Positions 25,791 to 34,321 of a DNA stretch of 64,000 nt are shown one piece after another. Below the pieces are notes generated by a model. The model saw only the letters and a program-made list of their open reading frames with translations, had not been told where the DNA came from and searched no databases. The stretch is from JAGNZR01 sp051659505. GTDB taxonomy: Bacteria; Fusobacteriota; Fusobacteriia; Fusobacteriales; Fusobacteriaceae. The position numbers and the translations under genes are program-made. Numbering within the stretch: position 1 is the stretch's first letter; each line of letters opens with the position of its first letter. The stretch is taken from positions 4,573-68,572 of the forward strand of contig JBOFOQ010000033.1 of the NCBI GenBank assembly GCA_051659505.1, given 5' to 3'.

Positions 25791-26594
25791 ATGAAGAAAG
25801 TAGAAGGAATTATATTTGACTGGGCAGGAACAACAGTAGATTATGGATGTTTTGCACCGGTGCAAGTATTTTTAGATGTCTTTAAAAATCAAGGTATTGA
25901 AGCAACGATGGAGGAAGCTAGAAAACCTATGGGAATGCTTAAAATTGAACACGTAAAAGCAATGCTTTCTATGGAGAGAATATCAAAACTTTGGAATGAA
26001 AAATATGGAAGAAATTGGAATGAGGATGATGTTAACTTACTATATTCAAATTTTGAGGAACACCTCTTTAAAATTTTATCAGATTATACAACTCCAATTA
26101 AAGGTATAGTAGAATTAGTAAAAAATCTTAGAGAGAAAGGTTTAAAAATAGGTTCTACAACAGGTTACACAAGAGAAATGATGAATATTGTGGAAAAGTG
26201 TGCAAAGGAAAAAGGATACGCACCAGACTTTCTATCAACTCCAACTAGTCATCCAGCAGGAAGACCACATCCGTATATGATATTGGAAAATATGAAGGTA
26301 TTAGATATAGAATTTCCTTATCACATAATAAAAGTTGGAGATACTATTTCTGATATAAAAGAAGCTATAAATGCCAAATGTTGGTCTGTTGGAATATTAA
26401 AAGGTTCTTCAGAATTGGGGCTAACAGAAAAAGAAGTAAAAGAAATGAATAAAAAGGAGTTAGATGCAAGGTTAGAAATAGTGAAAAAAAGATATTTTGA
26501 AAATGGAGCTCATTTTATAGTTGAAGAGGTTGGAGAGTTAGAAAAAGTGATAGATGAAGTAAATGATAAATTAGCAAGAGGTGAAAGACCGTAA
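25791..26594 (+). CDS. phnX: Phosphonoacetaldehyde hydrolase (phosphonatase)
   Basis: HAD-superfamily enzyme of 267 residues that cleaves phosphonoacetaldehyde to acetaldehyde and phosphate. The nucleophile Asp is in IIFDWAGTTVDYG (residues about 8-20), the defining PhnX motif where the second acidic residue is replaced by Ala. The cap-domain Schiff-base lysine is expected in the MLKIEHVKAM stretch (about 49-58). GSTTGYTRE and KVGDTISDIKEA complete the HAD motifs. RBS TGGAGGTAA; the stop overlaps the phnW start by one base. Together with PhnW it releases phosphate and amino nitrogen from 2-aminoethylphosphonate. Confidence 0.96.
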   Translation: MKKVEGIIFDWAGTTVDYGCFAPVQVFLDVFKNQGIEATMEEARKPMGMLKIEHVKAMLSMERISKLWNEKYGRNWNEDDVNLLYSNFEEHLFKILSDYTTPIKGIVELVKNLREKGLKIGSTTGYTREMMNIVEKCAKEKGYAPDFLSTPTSHPAGRPHPYMILENMKVLDIEFPYHIIKVGDTISDIKEAINAKCWSVGILKGSSELGLTEKEVKEMNKKELDARLEIVKKRYFENGAHFIVEEVGELEKVIDEVNDKLARGERP

Positions 26595-27706
26595 TGAATA
26601 CAAATAAAGAAAATAGACCTTATATACTTTTAACACCTGGACCGTTAACAACAAGTGACACAGTAAAAGAAGTAATGTTGAAAGATTGGTGCACTTGGGA
26701 TAAAGAATATAACAATTTAGTTCAAAGCATGAGAGAGAAAATACTAAATATAGGTGTAAAAAATAAAAAAGATTATACAACGATATTAATGCAAGGAAGC
26801 GGTACTTTTATAGTTGAATCTGTAATTGGAAGTTCAATGAGAGTAGATAAAGACAAGATTTTAGTAATTATAAATGGAACTTACGGAAAAAGAATAGTAG
26901 AAATTGCAAATATTTTGAAACTTTCAAATGTTGAAATGAATTTTGGTGAAACATCAGAAGTGAATTTAGAAACTTTAAATCAAACATTAGAAGAAGATAA
27001 TTCTATTACCCATGTTGCAGTTGTACACTGTGAAACAACAACAGGAAGATTAAATCCAATTAAAGAGATAGGTGAAATAGTAAAAAAACATAATAAACTG
27101 TTTATCGTAGATGCAATGAGTAGCTTTGGAGGAATTGATATAAAAGTTGATGATTTAAAAATAGATTTTTTAATTAGTTCAGCAAATAAATGTATTCAAG
27201 GTGTTCCAGGTTTTGGATTTGCTATTGCTAATAGAAAAAGCTTGGAAATATGTAAAGGAAATGCAAAATCGTTATCCTTAGATCTGTATTCACAGTGGGA
27301 TACAATGGAAAATAACAACGGAAAATGGAGATTTACCTCACCAACTCATGTTGTAAGAGCATTTTATCAGGCGTTGCTAGAACTGGAAGATGAAGGTGGA
27401 GTTAAAGCAAGGGAAAAAAGGTATACAAAAAGCCATGATATTCTGGTAAATGGAATGAGAAGTTTAGGATTTAAAACACTACTTCAAGATAGTGAAATGT
27501 CTCCAATAATAACAACTTTTTACTCTCCAGAATCACCAAAATTTAACTTTGGTGAATTCTATGAATTATTAAAGGAAAAAGGATTTGTAATTTATCCTGG
27601 TAAAATATCAGAAGCTGATACTTTTAGAATAGGAAACATTGGTGACATTAATGGAGAAGATATGGAAAGATTAATTCGAAGTATTTCTGAGTGCATATTT
27701 TGGTAA
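26594..27706 (+). CDS. phnW: 2-aminoethylphosphonate-pyruvate transaminase
   Basis: PLP-dependent class V aminotransferase of 370 residues that converts AEP and pyruvate to phosphonoacetaldehyde and alanine, feeding PhnX. YILLTPGPLTTSDTVKEVML at the N terminus, QGSGTFIVES, HCETTTGRLNP, VDAMSSFGG and the lysine-bearing SSANKCIQGVPGFGF (Schiff-base Lys about residue 194) match PhnW. It begins within the phnX stop codon (TAATG) and ends the operon; a terminator follows 50 bases later. Confidence 0.96.
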   Translation: MNTNKENRPYILLTPGPLTTSDTVKEVMLKDWCTWDKEYNNLVQSMREKILNIGVKNKKDYTTILMQGSGTFIVESVIGSSMRVDKDKILVIINGTYGKRIVEIANILKLSNVEMNFGETSEVNLETLNQTLEEDNSITHVAVVHCETTTGRLNPIKEIGEIVKKHNKLFIVDAMSSFGGIDIKVDDLKIDFLISSANKCIQGVPGFGFAIANRKSLEICKGNAKSLSLDLYSQWDTMENNNGKWRFTSPTHVVRAFYQALLELEDEGGVKAREKRYTKSHDILVNGMRSLGFKTLLQDSEMSPIITTFYSPESPKFNFGEFYELLKEKGFVIYPGKISEADTFRIGNIGDINGEDMERLIRSISECIFW

Positions 27707-27752
27707 GAGATTGCTTGAAAAGTGTGCAAGGAAAAAAATAGCATAAAAAAAT

Positions 27753-27800
27753 AAAAAAATAGGTAAAATTTTAGCTAAAGTTTAATTTTACCTATTTTTT
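27753..27800. terminator. Terminator of the phn operon, bidirectional
   Basis: AAAAAAATAGGTAAAATT (27753-27770) pairs with AATTTTACCTATTTTTT (27784-27800); T-rich on both strands. Confidence 0.82.
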
Positions 27801-27826
27801 ATTTTAACTTAGTTTTTGCAATTTAA

Positions 27827-27922
27827 TTATTTATTTGTTTGTTCTAACTCTTTTTCAACAATTTCTTTTATTTCCATAGTAATTTTATTAGCTTTGTTGG
27901 ATTTTAAATCAATAATTTTCTA
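27827..27922 (-). pseudogene. Short unrecognised 3' fragment downstream of the sirtuin gene
   Basis: On the minus strand, after two TAG codons, a frame reads KIIDLKSNKANKITMEIKEI and then VEKELEQTNK before TAA. It has no upstream start except an internal ATG without a ribosome site. It looks like the charged helical end of a lost gene. No function is assigned and it could be chance open frame. Confidence 0.25.
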
Positions 27923-27936
27923 CTACATTGAATACA

Positions 27937-28638
27937 TCACTTAACTACATAGTCCATAGCATCAGCAAAACTATCTCTAATAACAAGAGTTGCGTATTTA
28001 TCATATTTAGTTTCATCAGCATTAATAATTACAAGGTTTGCGCCTTTAAAGTATTGAAGATAATATGCAGCAGGGTAAACAGTAAGACTTGTACCAGCAA
28101 CAATAAGGGTATCAGCTTTTTCAATAGTGGCGATTGCTAAGGTGGTTATATTGTCATCAAGATTTTCTCCGTAGAGAGTAACAGGAGGGCGAGTAATTCC
28201 ACCGCAAGAACAATTAAAATTTTCATTTTCTTTTTTACCACAAGATAAACAGTAGAAGTATGCAATATTTCCATGTAATTCTAAAACAATTTTTGAACCA
28301 GCTTTTTGATGTAAATCATCTATATTTTGAGTGATTATAGTTTTTAATTTTTCTAATCGTTCTAGTTCTAAAAGAGCGTAATGCCCCTTGTGAGGTTTAA
28401 CATTTTTAAAATCCATTTTTTCTTTTAAAAATTGATTAAAAATATTTCTGTTTTTCAAGAAAAAATCTATATGTAATATATCTTCAGGATTATATCCCAT
28501 ATATTCACGGTTGTAAAGACCACCTTTACCTCTAAAGTCTTGAATCCCACTTTCTGTAGATGTTCCTGCTCCGCCGAAAAATACAATGTTATTACTATTT
28601 TTAATAATTTCTTTAAATAGGTTTAGTTTTTCATTCAT
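27937..28638 (-). CDS. cobB: NAD-dependent protein deacylase, sirtuin (CobB/Sir2)
   Basis: Cytoplasmic sirtuin of 233 residues. GGAGTSTESGIQDFRG (about residues 22-37) forms the NAD pocket, TQNIDDLHQKAG holds the NID motif, and LELHGN carries the catalytic His. Four zinc cysteines are present as CLSCG and CSCGG with a short spacing between pairs. VAGTSLTVYPA and VIINADE close the Rossmann fold. The length and complete motif set point to a housekeeping deacylase, not the divergent SIR2 effectors of defence systems. RBS CGAGGAGAG before ATG. Transcribed in the same direction as the lipase/MORN pair but 92 bases apart with a small hairpin between (28655-28678). Confidence 0.93.
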   Translation of the reverse strand: MNEKLNLFKEIIKNSNNIVFFGGAGTSTESGIQDFRGKGGLYNREYMGYNPEDILHIDFFLKNRNIFNQFLKEKMDFKNVKPHKGHYALLELERLEKLKTIITQNIDDLHQKAGSKIVLELHGNIAYFYCLSCGKKENENFNCSCGGITRPPVTLYGENLDDNITTLAIATIEKADTLIVAGTSLTVYPAAYYLQYFKGANLVIINADETKYDKYATLVIRDSFADAMDYVVK

Positions 28639-28730
28639 ATTCTCTCCTCGTATAATGAAGATATAAAAATCTTCATTAATTCACCTATACTGTTATAACT
28701 TGCTAGAGTACTTGAAATCATTATTCTACA

Positions 28731-30782
28731 CTAATCACAGTTTATTTTTTTCGATAAACCATCCTCTACTTTTATTATTCCTCCTACCGTACACTCACAT
28801 TCTGATGACTCCAATATTAAGTTATTGCCTCCCACTGTATTTTTACTTGCCTTTTCCCATGGTATTGTAGATATACAATTTGTACACAAGTTGTATATCT
28901 CAGTCCCTATTGGACTTAGTAAACATTCTCCAAATCCTAATATATTCTTATTACCTACATAGTCTTCTACTGTTCCTTGTAGCTTCCCTTCTGTATAAAT
29001 TTTATTTTGACTTGTAACTTTTAATTCACCCTGAAGAGTTCCGGCACTGCACTTTAATTTTGCTTCATTCAGAACCGGTAACCCTGTTGCTTTTTTTGCT
29101 TTGGTTGAATTTATCTTTAATATTAGAGGATAGGTTCCTTTTATTCCTAATACATTTTCATAATTATTAAATTTTCCTATTTCTATTTCATCAGTGTTAT
29201 TCTCTTGACTCTCTCTGTATATACAGTGGTAATTATTATCTTTTAATTCTTCTATTTGCGATTTTATTAATAGTTTAAAATTATCTTTATTTTTATTATT
29301 ATTTTTAAAATATTTTTTTACTGAGTTTTCTATTGAAGTCTTTAAATACTCCATTACTTCGAGTTCTCGAATACATTTCTCATTCAACTCTTTTTCTAAC
29401 ACTAGTCCACCTTTTCCATATTTATCTTCCAAGCCACTTTTTATTGCATTTTGAACATGTATCTCTTTAATTACATTTTCTAATTTCTCTATTTCTGACC
29501 TTTTACCACCTTTATTATTAGGAAAATTTCCATCATCATTTAAGTAAGGAAAAAATGCATATAGTGAGTGGTAATCAGACATAGAAACTATGAGTTTCTT
29601 TAATTTATTTTTATCTACTGCTAATCTCATCACATTCTTTTTCAAATTTCCTACTTTATCATCCATTAGAATATAGTTTTTTGTTATTACCTCTTTATTA
29701 TCTACATCATCATCACTTATTCCTAAGCCATTAAATGTTACTAAACTTCTTAGATTTGACTTCAAATTTTCTTTTTTTTTCTTTATAAGAACATCTTTTA
29801 CCGCATAATTTGCTAATGCTCCTCCTAAACTGTGTCCTACAACATGTATATTACAGTTTTTATATTTTTCAGCTATTTTCATCAAAATTTCACATGCCAA
29901 TTTTCTTTGTTCGCTTTTGTCTGAAGCAAATAAACTTATATCAGTTAACCAATCACTTGCACTTTCCGTTCCTCTATATGACACTATTATGTCGTTTCCT
30001 TTTTTAAATACTGTTGCTTGAAATGAGTTTATGCTTTCTGAATCTATTACTTTCCACTCTGATAATACATCTTTATAGAGTCCATTATCGTTTTCAGCTT
30101 TTTCTGAATAAAAGAAAAATATTGCTTTATTTGACTCTTGATACATTTCTATTTCTATTTCTTTATCTTTATCTTTATCTTTATCTTTATCTATTTCTTT
30201 ATCACTTAATTTATTTTTTAATGGTTTAGCCATATATGTGTCTTTAGCTTCCCTTGGCAGTATACTTAGTAGCGCTTGTTTTGTATCACCGCCAAATTGC
30301 TTTTCTACCTCTAAGCTCTTCTCACTTTTTTTCAAAATTTCATTAATTTTTGATACGTCATTTTCTGATAAGTCATTCTTTTTGATATTTTTTTTATATA
30401 ACTTTCTTAGTTCTTTTTCTTTTTTTTCGTTTTCAGCTATCTTTTTTTTTAGTTCTTTTTCTTTTTGTTTGTTTTCAGCTATCTTCTTTTCGTTATCCTT
30501 GTATTCTTTTGTCTCTTTTGAAAGCTCAGTATTTCCTTCATCAACTTTTCTCCCCATTTTATGAACAATTTCTTTTTCAGTTGCTTTTAGACTTTCTCTT
30601 TCTTCACTTAACAATACTAATTCTCTCCCTAATGGGTTTAGCATATCTTTTAGGTTCTTTAATATTTCATAAACAGTCATACCTTCAATAATTTCTATTC
30701 CTTTCTTACTCTTATATAGATTATGCCAATCGTAATAGGCTAAATTTGTAAAAGCTAAGTACTCTACGTCTTTTAATATCAT
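28731..30782 (-). CDS. Lipase (class 3-like alpha/beta hydrolase) fused to C-terminal DUF4280 (PAAR-like) domain
   Basis: Protein of 683 residues in three parts. Residues about 60-160 are strongly charged and coiled-coil-like, with a repeated KKIAENEKKEKEL pattern. A lipase domain has the nucleophile elbow VVGHSLGGALANYAV (about 315-329) with candidate Asp in MDDKVGN and His in SDYHSLYAFF. The last 110 residues are DUF4280-like, with paired cysteines in LKCSAG, FGECLLSP, CTNC and CEC and a final GGIIKVEDG. There is no signal peptide. DUF4280 is a PAAR-like tip domain, so this resembles a toxin loaded on a contractile injection needle. The ATG at 30782 overlaps the MORN gene stop as ATGA; an upstream in-frame start at 30809 is less likely. 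Confidence 0.82.
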   Translation of the reverse strand: MILKDVEYLAFTNLAYYDWHNLYKSKKGIEIIEGMTVYEILKNLKDMLNPLGRELVLLSEERESLKATEKEIVHKMGRKVDEGNTELSKETKEYKDNEKKIAENKQKEKELKKKIAENEKKEKELRKLYKKNIKKNDLSENDVSKINEILKKSEKSLEVEKQFGGDTKQALLSILPREAKDTYMAKPLKNKLSDKEIDKDKDKDKDKEIEIEMYQESNKAIFFFYSEKAENDNGLYKDVLSEWKVIDSESINSFQATVFKKGNDIIVSYRGTESASDWLTDISLFASDKSEQRKLACEILMKIAEKYKNCNIHVVGHSLGGALANYAVKDVLIKKKKENLKSNLRSLVTFNGLGISDDDVDNKEVITKNYILMDDKVGNLKKNVMRLAVDKNKLKKLIVSMSDYHSLYAFFPYLNDDGNFPNNKGGKRSEIEKLENVIKEIHVQNAIKSGLEDKYGKGGLVLEKELNEKCIRELEVMEYLKTSIENSVKKYFKNNNKNKDNFKLLIKSQIEELKDNNYHCIYRESQENNTDEIEIGKFNNYENVLGIKGTYPLILKINSTKAKKATGLPVLNEAKLKCSAGTLQGELKVTSQNKIYTEGKLQGTVEDYVGNKNILGFGECLLSPIGTEIYNLCTNCISTIPWEKASKNTVGGNNLILESSECECTVGGIIKVEDGLSKKINCD
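30162..30191. repeat. Hexanucleotide microsatellite inside the lipase gene
   Basis: Five perfect TTTATC units encode the alternating DKDKDKDKDK stretch between the coiled-coil and the lipase domain. Gain or loss of units would change linker length without shifting the frame. Confidence 0.85.
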
Positions 30783-33433
30783 TTTTTTCTCTCCCATTTT
30801 ATATCCCATTTTATCATTTCTCCATTATTAGCATCCATAGTACTTTTTCGGTTATCATTATATCGACCTCTAACTCCTTTTTCCATGTTATCTATCGAAT
30901 CATTACTATACCTAAAACTATACTCCCTCCCATCATTTGCTGGTGCCATATATTGTGCTAAATAATCTAAGTCTTTTGTTATTGGATTATCCCAGTTTTT
31001 TACTATTTCTCTCACCTTTGGTGCACCTAAAAGTGATGCTTCTACCCACTTATATAACTTCTCTTTAGGGAAGTTATAATTTCCTTTATCTAATATCTTC
31101 AAATCTATATCTCCTGCCATTTTCGCTTCTTCTCTCTGTCTTTCTCCAAATATGATTAACTTATCTCCTATTTCCTGTTCATTTACTTTTTCTATGTCGT
31201 CAACTATTAAGGTTATATATGTAGTTATATACCGTGCATCTGGAGAATCTTCTGAATCTGGTCTTTCTTCTCTCCTAAATGTATTTTCTCCTGTTAGTAC
31301 CCATCTATAGTGTTTTTTACTTGTTGCTCCATTGAATAAAATGCTGAAACGACCTTTTTGACCAAATACTTCTTCTACTAGTCCCCCTACTTTTCCGTAA
31401 AGTGCAATCATATCTTGTTCTTTTTCATATCTTGATGTATCTATCTCAAAATCATCTTCACTTTTTGCATATGCTCCAATTATTGAATACCCACGTCCTC
31501 CATTCATCTTTGGTGTTCCTAAATATGCTTCATATTGACTCCCTTTATATATCCTTTGAACAATAGCAAATGCATTTTTTTCTGTCATTAATCTTGGCTC
31601 GGTTATATAATAAAACTCCTCTCCTGGAAAACTCTCTATATATGTTCGCAGTATTCTTTCTTTCAATTTTTCTGATATCTTTGGTTGGAATTCTTCACTC
31701 ATTATATAATCATATTCTTTTTTTTCTTCTGATTTTAAATATTCTTTTGCGTTTTGACTCTTTTCTTTATATCTTTGTTCTTGTTCCTGATTTAGTTCTT
31801 GCTTTTTTTTTTCTTGCTTTTGTTTTTCTTTTTTTTCCTCTTCTTGTTTTTGCTTCCCTGCTTTATGTCTTTTTTTCTTTTTTAGTTTTCCATTTTCATT
31901 ATATATTTTCTCTATTCCACCTTTTTCTCCTACTTTATAATTTCGTTCCCATTCTAATTGACCACTCTCATAATAGTACTTTTCTACTCCTTCTAGTTCA
32001 TCTGCCTTATAATTTCGTTCCCATTCTAATTGACCATTCTCATAATAGAACTTTACTACTCCTTCTAGTTTATCTGCCTTATAATTTCGTTCCCATTTTA
32101 ATTGACCATTCTTATAGTATCCTTTAAAAACCCCTTCTTTTTCCTCTAATTTATAATTTTCTATTCTTTCTAATTGACCATGTTCATAATATTCTGTACT
32201 TTGACCATCTAGTTTTCCTTCTACATAACTTCTATCAAATTTTAATTGACCATTTTCGTAGTATTCTATTTCTTGACCGTCTAATTTTTTCCCTTTATAT
32301 GTTCTTTTCTCTTTTAAGTTACCATTTGCATAATATGTTTGAACTCCTTCTAATTCACCAAAATTATAATTTTTGCTCTCTTTTAATTGACCATTTTTAT
32401 AATAGGTTCTTCTTAACCCATCTCTGTTTCCCATTTTATAACTTTCTTCTATTTCTATTTGGACTTCTTCTGTATCATAATAATATATTACCCTTTTCCC
32501 TTCTCGTTTACCGCCTTTATAGTTTTCTTTCATCCTTAATTTTCCCGTTGATCTATATGTTTTTTTTATACCCTCACGTTGGTCTCCTCTATAATTTTCT
32601 TCACTCTCTAATTGACCTGTTTCATAGTATAATTTTGACAACCCTTCTCGTTTGTCATCTTTATAGTTTTCTTCCTTTCTTAGCTTTCCATATTCATTAT
32701 ATAATTTGAATAACCCCTCTTTTTTTCCTGCTTTATAGTTCCTTTCTGCACTTACTCGACCATATTCTGTATATACTAATACTGAACCTTCTAGTTTTCC
32801 TTCTCTATAGTTCCCTACCCAGCTTATCTTCCCTAACATATCGTATTTTTTATACACTCCATCTAGTTTTCCTGATTTGTAATTCACTTCCCATTTTAGC
32901 TCCCCACCCTCATGATAGCTTTTTGATGGACCTTCTAGTTTTCCTTCTTTATAGTTTCCCTCCCAGCTTAATCCTCCTGTTCCTGTTATATATCTTCTCT
33001 TTTCTTCATCCCAATCGTAATCTCCCTTTTCTGAATATCTTTTTATTATTCCATCTAGTTTCCCTGATTTGTAATTTTCTATTAGTTTTAGCTGACCTTT
33101 TTTTGAATATCCTTTTGACGTCCCGTCTAATTTTCCCTCTTTATATCTTTTTTCCCACTTTACTTGACCTTTTTCGTCCTTTGAAATACTTGTCCCTGTA
33201 AATCCAAAGAGTTTATTCCACCAACTTAAACTTTCTTTTTCATACCTTGAAATACTTGTCCCTGTAAATCCTTTTGATTCATTTTTTTTATAATAAACTC
33301 CATCTCTTTCTTCTAATTGTGAATATTCTATTGCTCCTTCTATCTCTTGAAAATCTGAACTTTCAACTGTTTGACTGGTAAAAGACAATATAAACAAACT
33401 TATTATTAATAAATATAACTTTTTTCTCATCAT
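30779..33433 (-). CDS. Exported MORN/YwqK-repeat protein, partner of the lipase
   Basis: Protein of 884 residues with a cleavable signal peptide (MMRKKLYLLIISLFILSFTS) lacking a lipobox, so it should be periplasmic or surface-located. Residues about 60-540 hold around twenty copies of a 22-24 residue MORN/YwqK repeat of the form YYENGQLKWERNYKADKLEG. A lysine/glutamate-rich coiled segment follows (about 550-600), then a C-terminal domain of about 290 residues that I do not recognise. YwqK-repeat proteins are often annotated as antitoxins, and exported repeat proteins neutralise lipase effectors in known type VI pairs. Overlap with the lipase start (ATGA) shows coupled synthesis. Immunity function is inference. 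Confidence 0.75.
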   Translation of the reverse strand: MMRKKLYLLIISLFILSFTSQTVESSDFQEIEGAIEYSQLEERDGVYYKKNESKGFTGTSISRYEKESLSWWNKLFGFTGTSISKDEKGQVKWEKRYKEGKLDGTSKGYSKKGQLKLIENYKSGKLDGIIKRYSEKGDYDWDEEKRRYITGTGGLSWEGNYKEGKLEGPSKSYHEGGELKWEVNYKSGKLDGVYKKYDMLGKISWVGNYREGKLEGSVLVYTEYGRVSAERNYKAGKKEGLFKLYNEYGKLRKEENYKDDKREGLSKLYYETGQLESEENYRGDQREGIKKTYRSTGKLRMKENYKGGKREGKRVIYYYDTEEVQIEIEESYKMGNRDGLRRTYYKNGQLKESKNYNFGELEGVQTYYANGNLKEKRTYKGKKLDGQEIEYYENGQLKFDRSYVEGKLDGQSTEYYEHGQLERIENYKLEEKEGVFKGYYKNGQLKWERNYKADKLEGVVKFYYENGQLEWERNYKADELEGVEKYYYESGQLEWERNYKVGEKGGIEKIYNENGKLKKKKRHKAGKQKQEEEKKEKQKQEKKKQELNQEQEQRYKEKSQNAKEYLKSEEKKEYDYIMSEEFQPKISEKLKERILRTYIESFPGEEFYYITEPRLMTEKNAFAIVQRIYKGSQYEAYLGTPKMNGGRGYSIIGAYAKSEDDFEIDTSRYEKEQDMIALYGKVGGLVEEVFGQKGRFSILFNGATSKKHYRWVLTGENTFRREERPDSEDSPDARYITTYITLIVDDIEKVNEQEIGDKLIIFGERQREEAKMAGDIDLKILDKGNYNFPKEKLYKWVEASLLGAPKVREIVKNWDNPITKDLDYLAQYMAPANDGREYSFRYSNDSIDNMEKGVRGRYNDNRKSTMDANNGEMIKWDIKWERKK
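31935..32150. repeat. 72-base near-identical tandem repeats in the MORN gene
   Basis: TTATAATTTCGTTCCCATT begins at 31935, 32007 and 32079, a strict 72-base (24-residue) period, with only a few differences between units. DNA-level identity well above that of the other MORN units suggests recent duplication and easy copy-number change by recombination. Confidence 0.8.
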
Positions 33434-33557
33434 AATTTTCTCCTCATATATAATTTTTATTAAATTTTTAGTTAAAGTGAGATTTTAATAATAAATTATA
33501 TCATTTTTATAATAAATGTATAGAGAAAGAAATTATATATAAATGATTAACACTAGC

Positions 33558-33586
33558 TTGAAATATTTGTGTATATAGGTTATACT
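33558..33586 (+). promoter_or_regulatory. Promoter of the SIMPL/SLH/pgi operon
   Basis: TTGAAA (33558-33563), 17-base spacer, TATACT (33581-33586), 38 bases before the SIMPL gene start codon. It faces away from the MORN gene. Confidence 0.7.
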
Positions 33587-33624
33587 TAATCTAGAAATAA
33601 AATATAAATTGGAGGTCTTTAAAC

Positions 33625-34311
33625 ATGAAAAAAATATTAGTTGTTATTTTTACTACCTTAAGTATGCTAACATTGGCGGAGTCTAATATTCCAAAAATAT
33701 CAGTTCAAGGAATAGGAAATATAGAGGTGAAGCCAGACAGAGTAGAAATTAATTTTTCAGTTATAACAGAAGATGAAATTACTGAGAAAGCAGTTGAAAA
33801 AAATAAAGTTATAATGGAAAAGGTACGTTTAAAAATAGCGGAGCTTAAAATTGATAAAAAGAATATAAAAACAATAGATTACACTGTGAACAAAATTTCA
33901 GAAAACTATAATATTCCAAATCCAGTATATAAATATCAAGTAAGAAACTCTTTTTTAATTGAGATAGAAGATATTAAAAATACGGAAAATATAGTTTCAA
34001 AATTGCAAGAGTCTGGAGTAAATTCTGTTTCAGGAATGAAATTCTCTTCAAGTAAAGAAAAAAGTATTCAATCAGAAGCGATGATACTTGCATATAAAGA
34101 TGCTTATGATAAAGCAAATTCAGTAGCTGAATCAACAGGTTACACAATAGAACCATTAGATTTAGTGTACGATCACTTCCCAATGAGAAGAAATTTTACA
34201 TATAATACAAATAGTTTAAGTGTGAAATCTACAAAAACTACAGACTTATTTATACCTGATATTCTAAATATAGAAGTTAATGTTAAAGCTGTTTTTAAGT
34301 TGAAAAAATAG
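33625..34311 (+). CDS. SIMPL-domain (DUF541) exported protein
   Basis: Protein of 228 residues with a signal peptide (MKKILVVIFTTLSMLTLAES) and one SIMPL domain. The family-typical start ISVQGIGNIEVKPDRVEINF is followed by an EKAVEKNKVIMEKV helix and, late in the chain, AYKDAYDKANSVAESTGYTI. SIMPL proteins are periplasmic or envelope-associated and of poorly known function; some (such as BP26/YggE) form channel-like rings or reduce oxidative stress. The gene is first in an operon with an SLH-domain protein and pgi. RBS TGGAGGTC. Confidence 0.88.
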   Translation: MKKILVVIFTTLSMLTLAESNIPKISVQGIGNIEVKPDRVEINFSVITEDEITEKAVEKNKVIMEKVRLKIAELKIDKKNIKTIDYTVNKISENYNIPNPVYKYQVRNSFLIEIEDIKNTENIVSKLQESGVNSVSGMKFSSSKEKSIQSEAMILAYKDAYDKANSVAESTGYTIEPLDLVYDHFPMRRNFTYNTNSLSVKSTKTTDLFIPDILNIEVNVKAVFKLKK

Positions 34312-34321
34312 GAGAATGTAA

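Noticed and set aside
27937..28638. Sirtuin as partner of the HerA ATPase (SIR2-HerA defence)
   Set aside because: It is 26 kb away, of housekeeping size with complete zinc and catalytic motifs, and has no extra effector domain.
30014..30564. Plus-strand open frames opposite the lipase gene
   Set aside because: Low-complexity Leu/Phe/Ser-rich reading of the complement of Lys/Glu-rich coiled-coil codons; no start signals.
31570..32127. Long hydrophobic open frame on the plus strand opposite the MORN gene
   Set aside because: It is the antisense of the repeat region; the MORN frame has the signal peptide, ribosome site and periodic repeats, and the antisense has no ribosome site.
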